A stretch of 64,000 nucleotides of DNA from Haliclystus octoradiatus (lineage: Eukaryota > Cnidaria > Staurozoa > Stauromedusae > Haliclystidae), in the NCBI GenBank assembly GCA_916610825.1, contig OU744447.1, forward strand, positions 26,289,037 to 26,353,036, in the 5' to 3' direction. A program made the position numbers and the translations under genes. Of this stretch, positions 41,809 through 53,399 are shown piece after piece; position 1 is the stretch's first letter; each line of letters opens with the position of its first letter. The notes beneath the pieces are model-generated. The model saw only the letters and a program-made list of their open reading frames with translations, made no database searches and had not been told where the DNA came from.

Positions 41809-44800
41809 GTGCGTAGTCAATGGTACACACAAATGCCCACTTTTGATGTGATGTTTATAAATAAACCAGTAGCATATCTTAAGAAGCTCCTATTTGAGAA
41901 ATGATACGCTTTCAAAGTTATCATGATACTGTGGTCTGTGTATTATCGAAAGCCCTAACTCATATCATGTAGGCTAATTATATATAGTAGACCTGTTGGT
42001 CTATTGTAGTCTATGCAATCTACGCTAGCGTCCTCCTTGGACCTTGTTGGCATACTGTTGCACTTTTTTCTAGACTCTTGTCTAAGTTGTAGTGAATTGT
42101 GTCAATCGTCTGGTAGCTATTTAACTATTTTAACATACTTATATGACTTGCTTAGTTTGAGCTACTTGGTCATATGATTGTTTCCTTGTTTTGAGCTACT
42201 CAGCTGTATATGAGATAGCAGGGACAGAACAAGTTGCCATTTGATTTCAATTTTAACATGGAATTTGGACTTTTTAATTAATCACACATGACTCAGTCAG
42301 AAAAATAGGAGTAGTAGTCTATTACAGGGATCGACATTTAAACAACAACAACATCAAAAGTAAACAAGGGCTCTTCATTTTAGATCTGAATCCTTAGTCC
42401 TTGGGCTAGCATTGATTTCACTTGAAAAATGTAACAATTTGTTTATGGTTTCATGGTTTAGAGACAGATTGAGAATATTGCAATTTGCGCGCCTGAGATT
42501 CAATCAAGTTTAGTTAAAATTCTACATAGGAAAGTCTGCTGCGCGCCTGAGATCTCAGGCGCACAGAACAAACTTTTCAGTCTGGGTTTAAAGTGCATGA
42601 ATATATCAGGGGTAGATTTGTTGAATCAATTTTCCTTCGTTACATTGAAAAATCATCATCATCATCATTTATTCAGATTCCTTCAAGTTATGCATAACTT
42701 CTTTTCAAAGGACTGATACATGTTGCGTACACAAGTTAACAGGAAAACAGACATTAAGTAATAGAGGGTTTAAATAACAGGAAAGAGTGGTAAGTATAAA
42801 TTATCTTAAGAACGTAAGTGCTTCTCAAGGAGACATTTGAAAGTAGGCCTGCTTTGGACTTACTGCATTGCAGACAGTAGATCGTTCCACCAGCATCTTG
42901 AAATAAATGGCGATGGCTCGACTTGATGTTAGTTACAACGGAGCAATGTCCTCATTCCTCTGTTTTGCAATCTCTGGAAGCGATCTAGATGTTCGTTTTA
43001 CAGTTCCCCCATACAACAGCCCAAGCTTCTGTTTTATTTTACAACATGTTTATCGAAAGATATGGTACTGTATTAACTATTTGAATGCCTAGGTATTTCA
43101 AAAGGTCTGCTCTTCCGACAGGTTTATCATCAGGCTCGAGCAGGTTTGTCAGGTTTGATGAATAGGGCTTTTCATCGAGGTTAAAAATAGATTCACCGCA
43201 ACGCATGATGGAGCGTTTTCGTACAACAGTTCTTCGTTGTTCTTATTTTCTGTATGTTTACCTCTTATTTATCAACACTATGTTTGCTATATTCTGTGAT
43301 TTACTATCGCTATCTTTTCATTTTTGCTAATAAACTTCAAAGCCGTGGTGATATGAAACATTATTGATATCGTGTTTCCAGAGTGACATATTGAAAATGT
43401 AATTTGTAGGGTTTCAAAACTCACGAAAATCAAGCCTGAAAAACACTGGCAAGCGAACATCTTGCAGCATGCATATGTCAAAGTAACTTCAAGGCTTTTA
43501 ACAGGAGAGAAGATACAAAAATATTCATATACTATCTGCTGTCCTCGTTTATTTTGAATTTACCCAATAACATTAGAGATCCCTGATCTATTAAAGATGA
43601 TAGTGACTGAGCAACACATTTGATAGTTTTGATGTTATTGAAAAGCAACAGCCAAACTTCGAGAGAAAATAACAAAATAAAGGGCTACAGTATAACGAAT
43701 GTTAAATGTTGTGCCAGTTGTTAAATATTATAAAGAAAATCAAAGGCACCTCAATGTAGTCTATCAAAATGAAATACTGTAGATTTAAAGCAACTTTGAA
43801 TTCGAAGAAAACAACTTACAAGTTGCATTTGTTTTCACGTGGCATTGAAGGTTAAGGATATTTACAGAATAAAAATCAATTGTTTAATTCAAGAGAGCTC
43901 CATGAATGTCTTTTTATGGTAATGCAGTAGCTGTTAAAACCATTTTCAAGTAAATCTACAAAGAAATGAGCAAATTATCCAATAATCAAAATCATCAAGC
44001 TCGCAAATACAGTACCAAACCTTTTAATCGCATATTTTTTGACCACGCGTTGTCCGAAGGCTATCCCATGAAGCATTGCGAGACAATTTTGTGACGTAGA
44101 CAATGAAAAGTGCTATTGCACATGTGCAAATTGAGTGCTGGACAGCTATCATTTGAAAACGGCGTCCGGCTACCGGACGAGTAACGACATCAATAAAAAA
44201 TATCAATTGTCTTCAGAACTTGCTCTAGCATTCTGGATTGCAGACTTATTCCTCATTTTTGGCACTCGCGTGTGCGACAAGTACAGGACTGACCCAAGCC
44301 TTGCTTACTTTGGTTCGCTGGAATTTGATGTCTGGTAATAATAATATAGGCCTAATAATAAGGCCTTTGTATAGCTCCTACAGCGTTGTGCTCTAGGCGC
44401 TGTACAATTTCTGTTGAACTATCTTAGATTATCTTATAATAAATATTAAATTATATCTAAATTAATCACTATTAGATATTATCTAATGGCAAAAAATAGT
44501 GCACGATGTCATTTGACAGAGCGAAATATAAGAAAAGGAGTCAAAGACTACATATTCATAATTGTTATTAAAAGTTCACAATCATCAGACAAATATAATG
44601 AAAAAAAGATTTTAGTATATTTGTCTGATGATAGTGTAAGCATTAAACTATTAGGCCTAATAACAATTATGAATGTGTTGTGTAGTCTTTGACTCCTTCT
44701 ATTACATTTTATTAAATTAATCAATATTACCAATTCATCTTGCATGATTTGATTTGTTTTCCTTGTTTTGGATGACAGTAGAACTTAGGGACACAAATGG

Positions 44801-47800
44801 GATGGTTTGTGTCAGAATCGACAATCGAGGCAAAATTGTTCAGTATGGCGGAAAGAAGTGGGAAGTTATTGAAAAAATATCAAACAATGCATTTTCATTA
44901 TATGTCTTGTGAAAGTGTTTTCTGCTCAATATTCTAACAAATTAATGATTTATTCTTGATTCAAATTCGTTGCTAAGAAAGTTTAATGAAATGAAATGTA
45001 TGACATTTCAGTATTGCAAGTGAAGTTAAAGTTGTTTATTAAAAACGTATTTTATTCAAAATTTAAAACAAATGTTAAATCATGAAAGTTGAATCAAAGA
45101 TCTTTGAGAAATATTTAATTATAAAGTGTAAACGCCTTAATAAAAAGTGTCTGTTGTTGTTTAATGTTTGCAAATTTGGGAAGCCGTGTAACATCAGATA
45201 AATGAATAGAAAAACCATTACCCGTTTGATTTTATATGTCTTCTATATAGGCCTATATATTAAAATTGTATTAAAATCAGAGCGCTCTAATGTGGTGTTG
45301 CCAAGGACTTCACAAAATTTATAAGTTGACTATACTTTGTGCTGCATTTTCTCCGTTGCTTGATTTCAAAATTCTTCTGCACAAATAAGTGTATTTTAAT
45401 AAATAAAATGAGATATAGTCGTCTGATCAGAAAACAAATAGAACATTGAAAAAGAGCATAGCCTACAATTCTATATTATATTATGAAATAAAACAAAATT
45501 CGAAAATTTGTTGAATTGTCGATTCTGACGTCACAAACCTCACCTTCCTAACGTATCAAGATTGTCATAATAATAAGTGAAACTAGAGAGAACATGCATA
45601 AAAAAAGAAGGTTCTTGGGCTTGCAATTGATCACTAAATTTGTTTCATTTGTAGACAAATTCGAAGAGCAAAGTACAACGAAAGAGAATATAGTATTGAG
45701 GTAATGGAATATAGGGTGTATGATGATGAATCCAATTCAAATTTACCAGCTATAATCTACTAGCAATGGTTACCCTGTAATATGCTGCTCGATTAATTTG
45801 GGTTGATTTAGTTTTAAAGTAGGCTAACTAAATTGTTGATAAAGTGTATTCTTAGCTATTTAAAACAGAATTCCAATCCAGAAATATTTAGAGGTCAAAA
45901 CTAACATGGGCAAAACAGTAGATAAATCTGATTCTTAGAAATAGTTTATGTAAACAATAATGAATGCTTCAATTATATTGATGTGTTTTTATATGGCACA
46001 ACACCCGATGAAATTTGAAATTAGAAGTAAAAGCTAAAAAGTATTAAACAAAAGGTTAATCATGCGTGTGAAAAATGAGAAGCCAAATTTCTTTGTTGTT
46101 GCAATGCAAAGCTAAATCACAGACTGTTATTTAGCTTTGCATTGCGACAACAAAGAATTTTGGCTTCTCATTTTTCATTTACGATACGAGAAACAGAAAG
46201 CCAAATGTTTGGATGATACTGATTCTAATGATTAATGATATGTTTTTCAAAGATGTAAACGTGAACAAAAACACAAAAGTACATTGTCACATTAGGGCGG
46301 TTTAGATTTTTTGATGAGACGACGTCTTTCACGAGTTTTATTTTGTGTAGCCTGGAGCTGAGTCGTATTTGTGATACATTTGACATTTGATTGAACGTTT
46401 AGAAAACTCGTCAAGCAGAATAAACGGAATTTTTTATCTGAGAATCGATTTTAAGAAAAAAGACACCGCAAAAACATGAAAATAAACATTTAATTGTGGT
46501 ACGTTACCTAAGGAAGTCCAGAGTTTAGAAAATGTTACAATAGTTGATAATATTATGAGTGTGGATTTGGAGGAGAAAACGGGCTAGTCACTGTAAAACG
46601 TTGCATACAAACTTGTTTAAATAAGATATACTTGAAATTAACTTAAATTAAATTAATCTAAATTCTCCCTCTGACTGCCTGAAGATGATTTTAGAATAAA
46701 TCGTAACTGTAGCAAAATATGGTTTCTTTTTCTTATCGCTGATCAACCTAATGAAATTAAAAACAAATTTTTGATTCATAAATGATTCAAGAAAATTTAT
46801 GAATAATTATTCAGGATATCAAAAAATTGATTAAAAACTTTTTCAAGACATGCAAGTCATATAAAATATACCTTTGGAGTGTAAGTGTTATAATCTTTTA
46901 ATAAACAACCAGCAAACAAAATATACTTTAAAATCTGTCTAATTACATAGTACTTTTGGTAGGCTTGGTAGTTTGATAGCTTAATTGCAATAATTTTATA
47001 AGCATTTTAATTTTTCGCAATTTGTCAAGCTTTTTATCCATAAACATACTTTGTCGATACTCATCTTTCAGATCAATTCCAATGTGAATAGTATATTGAG
47101 TGGACAGACAGTCGTATTTGGAATTGTGTACCGACTATAAACTCGTAAAAACTAAACGAAATTTTTTCAGAATCTCGTAAACACGAAACAACAAATCACA
47201 ACTTTTGCGGCATCCCCCTTGTTTTGATACTAATACGCATGCGTGATGACGTAACTCGTGAAAGATCTCATCTCGTCAAAAAATCTAAACCTCCCTATTG
47301 CAGTTATCTGTTGTACTCAATAGGAATATCTTGATTCTTTTCTATAATTAGGTGTCCAAACAATTATGAAATGCCTTTTGAAACTAATAAGTTTAGGATC
47401 ATGATATAAATAATAAATAATTTGTGTCCAATTGCTCCAATTTGATTGAACAGTATTAATAATTAATGTTTTCTTTTGTTTCAGTTTGAGAATTTGATTG
47501 ATGAGGTAATTACTTTTTACACAATGTTTAATACTTATTAGAATCATGATGTACATAGCCTACCATATAAGCTGGTTTATAATTGTAATTTCAACTTGAT
47601 AATTGCAGGAAGATTTCAATCCATCGCCATCAAGGTAATACATTTAATAATTGTAGGCCTACGTATTTTGGAGAGAACAATTCTTATTTCTACTTTCGGA
47701 TTATAGACATATTTGGAGATAAATAGGCCTATATGTAGAAAGAAATATAACTGACCATCAATGGGTTACTCGCTTGGCTGGATGATCTTCAGAGATTGAA

Positions 47801-50800
47801 GTTTAAAAAGTTTTCTTCAATTTTACTACATGAATGATGACGTTCTCAGCATCAATGATGCATAGTCATGACTATCATAATCAAATTGGGGGAAAGCCCT
47901 CATTTTGATAGTTTGCGATCGAGAGCAGAAGAAAGCAATGGAAAAGGTTTGATTTGTTTTACTGAAGATTAAAACAATTATATAGGCCTATTGTTTTCAA
48001 AAAGATATACCAGTAATGGAAACAAAACCTCTACTATAGCCTCGTTTGAAAGCCAGCAGTTCTGGTAATACTATTTACAAAGCATTTTGTTGAAATTTGA
48101 AATTTGACGAATTGTTTGATGACCATACGGTTTTTGAAACTCTATTTTATATGTTAAGATAGAATGATAATCACATTAGTTTGATATTGCTGTACTAAAT
48201 CATTATTGGTTTTTAGACCTACGTTTAGGCCTACATAATGTAGCATTTGATCTAAACAATAAGCATCTAATAATTATTTGCAGTAGACATGCATTCAGTG
48301 AACATGAGAAAGAACTGGTTGCACAAGGAAAGTTTGATGCTTTATTTGAACAACAAAGAAAGTTTGATGCAGAGATCGATGAAAAGGTATTTAATCTCAG
48401 GAGGCTCGTTTGCGTGTTTTGATGGCAATGTCAACTGCAGTGTTGCTATTTTCCCAAGTTGAAATTACTCATCATTCAAGATGATATGGCCTTATCAGCC
48501 GTATCATATATGCTTTGTTTGTAAGGATCTTCTCTTTTGCTAGAACATCTTATTGCTATGCTTGTTAAATATATTTACACTCGTTTTCTTTGGAGGTTGT
48601 ATGTAATTATCTGTGCAAATCAATACAAGCAAACAAAGCCTTACATGCACAGTAGACCCTCGTGGGTCACAAGCCCTGCTTCAAGTTGCTTGTTATTCAA
48701 AATATAATTTTTAATTTTGCAGCTTCGGAAGCAAGAAGAGGATCTTCGTCTAGAAGAAGAGGTATTTTCATCATCTGTCTTCGTACTTACAATAAAGGGT
48801 TGCCACACTCTTGTTGTGTTTGTATTCATATTGACTGCAGGAGGAAGGCTGTAAGACGCAAGTGAAATGTTGAAAGCTTGAGAGTATGAGGCAAATGCTT
48901 TCAATACTTCCTGAGTATCTACCCACTTTTCAGAGTGTAATAAATAGAAATACTAACATTTGCAATTGTGTGGTAACATTGTTTTGAAATAAAACAAATT
49001 TCAGAATTATAATTTGGAAGACTTCACAATGTTAGTCTTTCGTAAATAGAGACATCTTTTGTTGGTTTTATTTCTTTAATTAGGTATACGTTGTAACAGT
49101 AGTTTCCTATTCATTTTCAGCTTGGAGCCTTGGAACTTTTATGGTCAAATTTCAACGCAGAACTATGTTGATTAAAACGTCATATATTAGAATTGCAATT
49201 GCCACTGATAAAACAGTTGCATTTAGCTTACTGATGCCTGCGAGATTTGTATCAAAAGCACTCAACTGTCATCAATTGTCTAAATTTATATGTTTTTAAT
49301 TGTGATCATCGATTCAATATACAGTTGATATTTCAAATTTCTTTTGGTGTGACACATTGAATATTTGGCCTGTTTACACACTTATTTCTTCATTTATAAA
49401 TATACTGTGACTTTTAAAGTTAAACTGAATATATGCTATGCTACTGCAAGGTTGTTTCCTTCTGTTCTGAGACGACATATAACTTTACTTTTTACTTCAC
49501 TTTTTGTATACTATGTAACAGCTAGAATCAAATGGTTAGGTAACTTGAATTTGTCCTATTTTCAGTCATTTTATCAGGCAAAAAGAGAAGCAGCTAAAGT
49601 GGGCAAACAGGCAAGATCAAAGCAGGTCAGTATCATTGCTTATGAGTCAACTGATGAGTAACAATTACACCTAACAATACTGCAATGAAAATAGTAGTCC
49701 CTATGTTCCACTTCAATATTGTACATGAAACTATTCAATACTGATTGACTATTTGTTCAGCGGGAAAAAGTTATACCAACTGTGACTTTCTAGATAGAAC
49801 TTTGGAAGATCATAACTTTTTATATTCCTTTTCAATGAACCCTATAATAATTCATGAAGTACATGTATGACAGAGTCTTCAAGCTGATATTTCAAGCTCA
49901 ATAATCAACAAAAGTCAAAAAGCTAAAAATGTTTGCATCCAACCTTTTTGGATTGCCAATCAGATTTATGAATAATAGCCTGGTATATACTAGTTCCGGT
50001 TTAGGATTTTTAATATTTTGTCACTAATTCAATTCGGAAGGGAAGTGGAATTATTTCCCTAAAAAACTTTGACACCCAACTGGTGAAGAAATTATTTGAG
50101 TTCATGAACTGTTCATGAACATCGTATAATCATTATTATGAACTGTTCAAGTGTTCATGTGCATTAAATAGCCTTTTTGATGAACGTTTTGATAAACTGT
50201 TTATCACAGGAGAAACGCTCACATTGGGAATATTTATACTGTAACTTAAATTCCATTCATCCTACTCGTTTATGTACCATAGACAATTCCAACGTGCTGC
50301 AGCACAGACTCTCCAATACTTGAGCAATTGAAATTTGATATAACAAGTTTATATAGACTGTTGCTGATTTGTTGATGAATTTTACGGAGCTGTTTTGTTT
50401 GTATATATGTGTCTCATTTGATCTGGTTGTTATGGTTATTCAAATGTTATAAATTCATAATTCACTGCATATGTGTCATCGTTATGCCTACCAAATGTAG
50501 CCTATCATTCAATTATTGAACCCACTTTATATCATATTCCATAATATCAAATCTATTTTTAAATGTCCCTATAAATTCAGATTATGCCTGCTTTAAAGTG
50601 ATGATGATCTGGAAAGCCTTTTGTGGAATAATTGATGTAAACAAAGGTTGAAGCTCATTCCAATAGATGATTCATTTATCCATTGGGGTATATCATTTTA
50701 TATTGAGTAAACGTCAAAATGTTACTTTAGAGGGGCTACGTTTGGAATATTCTTACGGGAGAGATTCCAGATTTTGGTTACAGCTACATCATAGCGAAAT

Positions 50801-53151
50801 ATTTATACAGGGCATATGTTCGAGAAATTCTCGATTATAATAAACAGTTATTGATCAAATACGAGGCGAATATCGGCTGATAATGACTGAGATCCACCAA
50901 GGTGATTATGCCGATTTTCATCGTGCCCGAGATTCATAACTATTGCAGCCATTGACTATCTAGTCAATTTTGTAATATATAATCATTGCATGTATTTTAT
51001 TGTATTGTAATGCATCAAAAACGTAAGTATCTGTTGCGTCTTTACACCCTAACGGTAAGAAAACACGGAACAATACAGCTGTAGAGTTGACCGCTGTTCG
51101 ACCAATCGAATTGCTCGATTGTCATATTGACTTGTTAGTCGATGACTAAATTATGTTATTGTGAATATTTTGAGTATTATTCATGCATTATACACGCAAC
51201 GTGAAACCAAGTCTTTCAAAAATGTTCTCTTCTCACAGGTCCAACATGTCAACTTCAAATCTACAAAATCAACTATCATTTCATCAGGAGATACAGATAG
51301 GTCGGTTTAAATGCATTGTTACTTGTAACCTGTTTAGATGGTTTAATTTGGATCAGAAATGCCAGGGGTCGTGAGATCGTTTAGTTCGTTCTGTTTCAAA
51401 GAGTTCAACTTGATTGGATCCGAGTCTGCTAGACCCTTCATTGAATGGATAAATATATTTTGACAGAATTTTGATTGATTATTCGATATGTTGATCGTTG
51501 ATGTAAACAGAAAGATTTTAAGGCGAGGTTACTCTTGTTTACGGAATTGTTTGTTAATTAAGTTACTGTAGCTTCATAGTGGCTTTGGTATTACAATAAC
51601 GATCCGGAGGTGGTTGGATCGTCGTTTTCTTTGATTCAGATCTAAGCCAGGCCAATGGCAACTACAGATGGCGATTCAGTCAGTGTAGAAGTTTAGAAAG
51701 TTTCAGGGTAGAATCGATTTTAGATCTAACTCTATATATACAGGCACGAGAAATTTCCTTCAATCAGCTGTATTCCAGCTCCGAAACAAAGAAGACATAA
51801 ATCCAGCTATTGTTTAATAGGTTTTTGAGCGTTTTCCTCTCTTTCGACTGAACTTTATTCTCATTTATGTATAAGTATATAGGCACATCATACATTTAAT
51901 AGGAAAAGCTAATAAAATCTCAGAATGCAAAATTTGATTATCTGAAGACAATTTCAATCTGATTCGATATCATCATCGGTGCTAAATCAAAATAATTGTT
52001 ATGCATTTATTGCTTTTTAATTGTAAATGGGTTTCTATCCCGAATCCTGTTTGAGATCCGATTTTCAATCCATGAACCTTTGTCCTGCTATATCTGAACC
52101 CGAATCCACTCTCCTCTGATTCCATGTAATCGAATAGTTTGTTAATTGTGTTAACTCAGCTCAAACAAGAAAAGCTGTTGTTCAATACATGGTTTGGAAA
52201 TCAGAAGCAATTATCAATGTATAATGTAGTTTGAATACTTGTCACGTAATCTAGGTATTTCTCTGAAGATTATGCGTCCCGATATTTCCCATGTGACGAT
52301 TTATCTGAATCTCATTTTGTTCGTTTTTCAGTGGTGATTTAGAATTTGAAGACTTTGATGCGTTCCTTGAAAAAGTGAAAGCAAGATCGTTATCCTCAAA
52401 AGCGGATATAACAGGTAAGATATACTGTACATAATATTCAAACCATTATTGTTGTAACAATTTACCATATCAACTCGACTACTGATGATGATAGCAAAGC
52501 ATCTCATTTTACTGAGTTTCAAAGCTGTGTATTTAAATATTCATTTTTGTTTATCAATATTCACATATTGCATGTGATATAGAATTATAGATGGACGATG
52601 TCCCTGCTCGTCAATAGTTTTTTCTACGATGGTTTGCGCTGTTCACTGAGGATTAGAACTAGAGGATTTGTGGATGCATTTAGTTATTTTAGTATATTCA
52701 ATAGTATAGGACCCATTTTCTATTGTTTTATGAAGCCTTATTACCTTGCATGTGATATAAACTTATTGCGGAAATGTTTCATATAAACCCTGCTACTACT
52801 GCGGACAATATGAGTATGGGTATATAATAGACATCACCCTTCTGGAATTTGAACATGTTATATTATTATAAATTGGCTACACCACACTAAAAGGGGCTTG
52901 ACATGCCTGTCTTTCCTTCTCCCATTCTGTCGAATCGTGTAGGTGAATCTAGAGAGAGACTGATTTTCTTTATAAAATGTTTCTTATTGTTTACAGTTGA
53001 TGATGATGATGGCTCATTCGAGGCTGTCTTACAACTTGGGGTTGAGGCAACCAAGCGTGCAGGTGCAGCTACGACAGCATTACAACCATCATTCCATGAT
53101 GAAGAAGACGAAATTACCGTGCTATCAGCATCGTCATCAGCAATCGTATGA
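41744..53151 (+). CDS. AP1AR: AP1AR/gadkin-like adaptor-associated protein (10 coding exons)
   Basis: Spliced from 41744-41808, about 45655-45700, 47485-47505, 47609-47634, 48287-48386, 48723-48761, 49566-49625, 51239-51300, 52332-52414 and 52997-53151. That gives 657 nt, 218 aa. The protein starts MSCCGCWKV, a Cys-cluster like the palmitoylated MGNCCW start of gadkin. It continues KYNEREYSIE-FENLIDE, then a charged helix (KELVAQGKFDALFEQQRKFD, LRKQEEDLRLEEE, FYQAKREAAKVGKQARSKQ) matching gadkin's LRLEEEALYAAQREAA block. GDLEFEDFDAFLEKVKARSL follows, whose FEDF resembles an AP-1 gamma-ear ligand. It ends with an acidic tail. In mammals gadkin links AP-1 vesicles to kinesin and Arp2/3. The exon 2 boundary may be off by one base. 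Confidence 0.85.
42543..42562. repeat. 20-bp perfect palindrome GCGCCTGAGATCTCAGGCGC
   Basis: Perfectly self-complementary and GC-rich in an AT-rich intron. The half GCGCGCCTGAGAT also occurs about 55 bases upstream (near 42486). Confidence 0.7.
42653..42670. repeat. ATC microsatellite
   Basis: (ATC)n run followed by ATTTATTCAG; possibly the tail of an old retroposon. The flanking 42.7-43.1 kb has no convincing coding similarity. Confidence 0.5.
44358..44415. repeat. Interspersed-repeat-like block AGGCCTTTGTATAGCTCC...TAGGCGCTGTACAATT
   Basis: The arrangement (TTGTATAGCnCC ... GGCGCTgTACAATT) is a familiar ending of invertebrate retroposed repeats, but no second copy is in the window. Confidence 0.35.
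44535..44698. mobile_element. 164-bp near-complete palindrome (fold-back MITE), AP1AR-like intron 1
   Basis: The arms AAGGAGTCAAAGACTACATA and TGTGTAGTCTTTGACTCCTT continue inward (ATTCATAATTGTTATTA / TAATAACAATTATGAAT). A nested inner stem is formed by CATCAGACAAATATA / TATATTTGTCTGATGA. GGAGTCAAAGACTTATACAC near 30962 in SPEF1 is a related single arm. Confidence 0.75.
45655..45700 (+). CDS. AP1AR: AP1AR-like exon 2
   Basis: Acceptor TTCATTTGTAG, donor GTAATGG. Read in the frame that joins exon 3, it encodes RRAKYNEREYSIE, comparable to gadkin KYFRTCSRGEHLTIE. The first base is uncertain by one; a length of 46 closes the phases. Confidence 0.65.
46070..46176. repeat. 107-bp hairpin palindrome, AP1AR-like intron 2
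   Basis: The arms GAAAAATGAGAAGCCAAA ... TTGCAATGCAAAGCTAAAT and ATTTAGCTTTGCATTGCGAC ... TTTTGGCTTCTCATTTTTC pair almost completely around a loop of about 11 bases. Confidence 0.75.
46295..47294. mobile_element. 1000-bp TIR element with TA duplication, AP1AR-like intron 2
   Basis: The left end GGGCGGTTTAGATTTTTTGA and inverted right end TCAAAAAATCTAAACCTCCC continue into (G)AGA...TCTTTCACGAGTT on both sides, about 40 bp of imperfect inverted repeat. It is flanked by TA (46293-46294, 47295-47296). No transposase was seen. Tc1/mariner-type by target site. Confidence 0.75.
47485..47505 (+). CDS. AP1AR: AP1AR-like exon 3, 21-nt microexon
   Basis: TTTGTTTCAG then FENLIDE then GTAATT. Gadkin has IEFENLVES at this place; phase 0 on both sides. 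Confidence 0.8.
47609..47634 (+). CDS. AP1AR: AP1AR-like exon 4, 26-nt microexon
   Basis: ATAATTGCAG then EDFNPSPS plus two bases, donor GTAATA. The phase joins exon 5 (AGA, Arg). Confidence 0.78.
48287..48386 (+). CDS. AP1AR: AP1AR-like exon 5 (charged helix)
   Basis: Acceptor TTGCAGTAG, donor GTATTT. Encodes HAFSEHEKELVAQGKFDALF and EQQRKFDAEIDEK. Confidence 0.85.
48723..48761 (+). CDS. AP1AR: AP1AR-like exon 6
   Basis: 39-nt phase-0 exon encoding LRKQEEDLRLEEE between TTTTGCAG and GTATTT; matches gadkin LQEEKLRLEEE. Confidence 0.85.
49566..49625 (+). CDS. AP1AR: AP1AR-like exon 7
   Basis: 60-nt phase-0 exon encoding SFYQAKREAAKVGKQARSKQ between ATTTTCAG and GTCAGT; matches gadkin ALYAAQREAARAAKQRK. 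Confidence 0.85.
50100..50212. repeat. GTTCATGAAC-rich repeat, copy 4 (AP1AR-like intron 7)
   Basis: AGTTCATGAACTGTTCATGA then AACTGTTCAAGTGTTCATGT; ends near GTTTATCACAGGAG. A partial copy of the family at 35299-35621. Confidence 0.55.
51239..51300 (+). CDS. AP1AR: AP1AR-like exon 8
   Basis: TTCTCACAG then VQHVNFKSTKSTIISSGDTD, phase 2, donor GTCGGT. Comparable to gadkin TKTKSTSGNDDSTS. Confidence 0.75.
52332..52414 (+). CDS. AP1AR: AP1AR-like exon 9 (candidate AP-1 ear motif)
   Basis: Acceptor TTTTTCAG, donor GTAAGA. SGDLEFEDFDAFLEKVKARS aligns with gadkin SLDLEWEDEEGMNR. Confidence 0.82.
52997..53151 (+). CDS. AP1AR: AP1AR-like exon 10 (C-terminus)
   Basis: Acceptor TGTTTACAG. Encodes VDDDDGSFEAVLQLGVEATK, then PSFHDEEDEITVLSASSSAI, ending at TGA. 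AATAAA follows at 53382-53387. Confidence 0.8.
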
Positions 53152-53381
53152 TGTAACACTGACTCATTCCATTTTATGACAACTGACCAACTGGAAACCT
53201 TACAGCCCATTTTTGAATAATAATCTGTCGTCGGTAAAATTATGGAAGGTGACAATATAAAACATCACGGCATAAATGTTTGCTTTGAAACGTACAATGC
53301 ATTGCATAATTCGAACGTTCACCTTTGCGGAAAATCTGCTACTGAATTTGCAAGAAATGAAATGGAATTTGAGTAATTGGA

Positions 53382-53391
53382 AATAAATAAA
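53382..53391 (+). terminator. Poly(A) signal (overlapping AATAAATAAA) of the AP1AR-like gene
   Basis: About 230 bases after the stop. Confidence 0.5.
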
Positions 53392-53399
53392 TTATGAAT

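Noticed and set aside
42650-43100. Possible LINE 3' region after the ATC microsatellite
   Set aside because: A faint RT-end-like wording on the minus strand could not be extended into recognisable motifs.
48800-49160. Extra AP1AR-like exon after CATTTTCAG at about 49120
   Set aside because: The acceptor is good, but the following sequence gives no gadkin similarity and would break the phase between exons 6 and 7.
49365-49661. Plus-strand frame containing the AP1AR-like exon 7
   Set aside because: Only the 60 nt between a strong acceptor and donor fit the gene; the upstream part is intron read-through.
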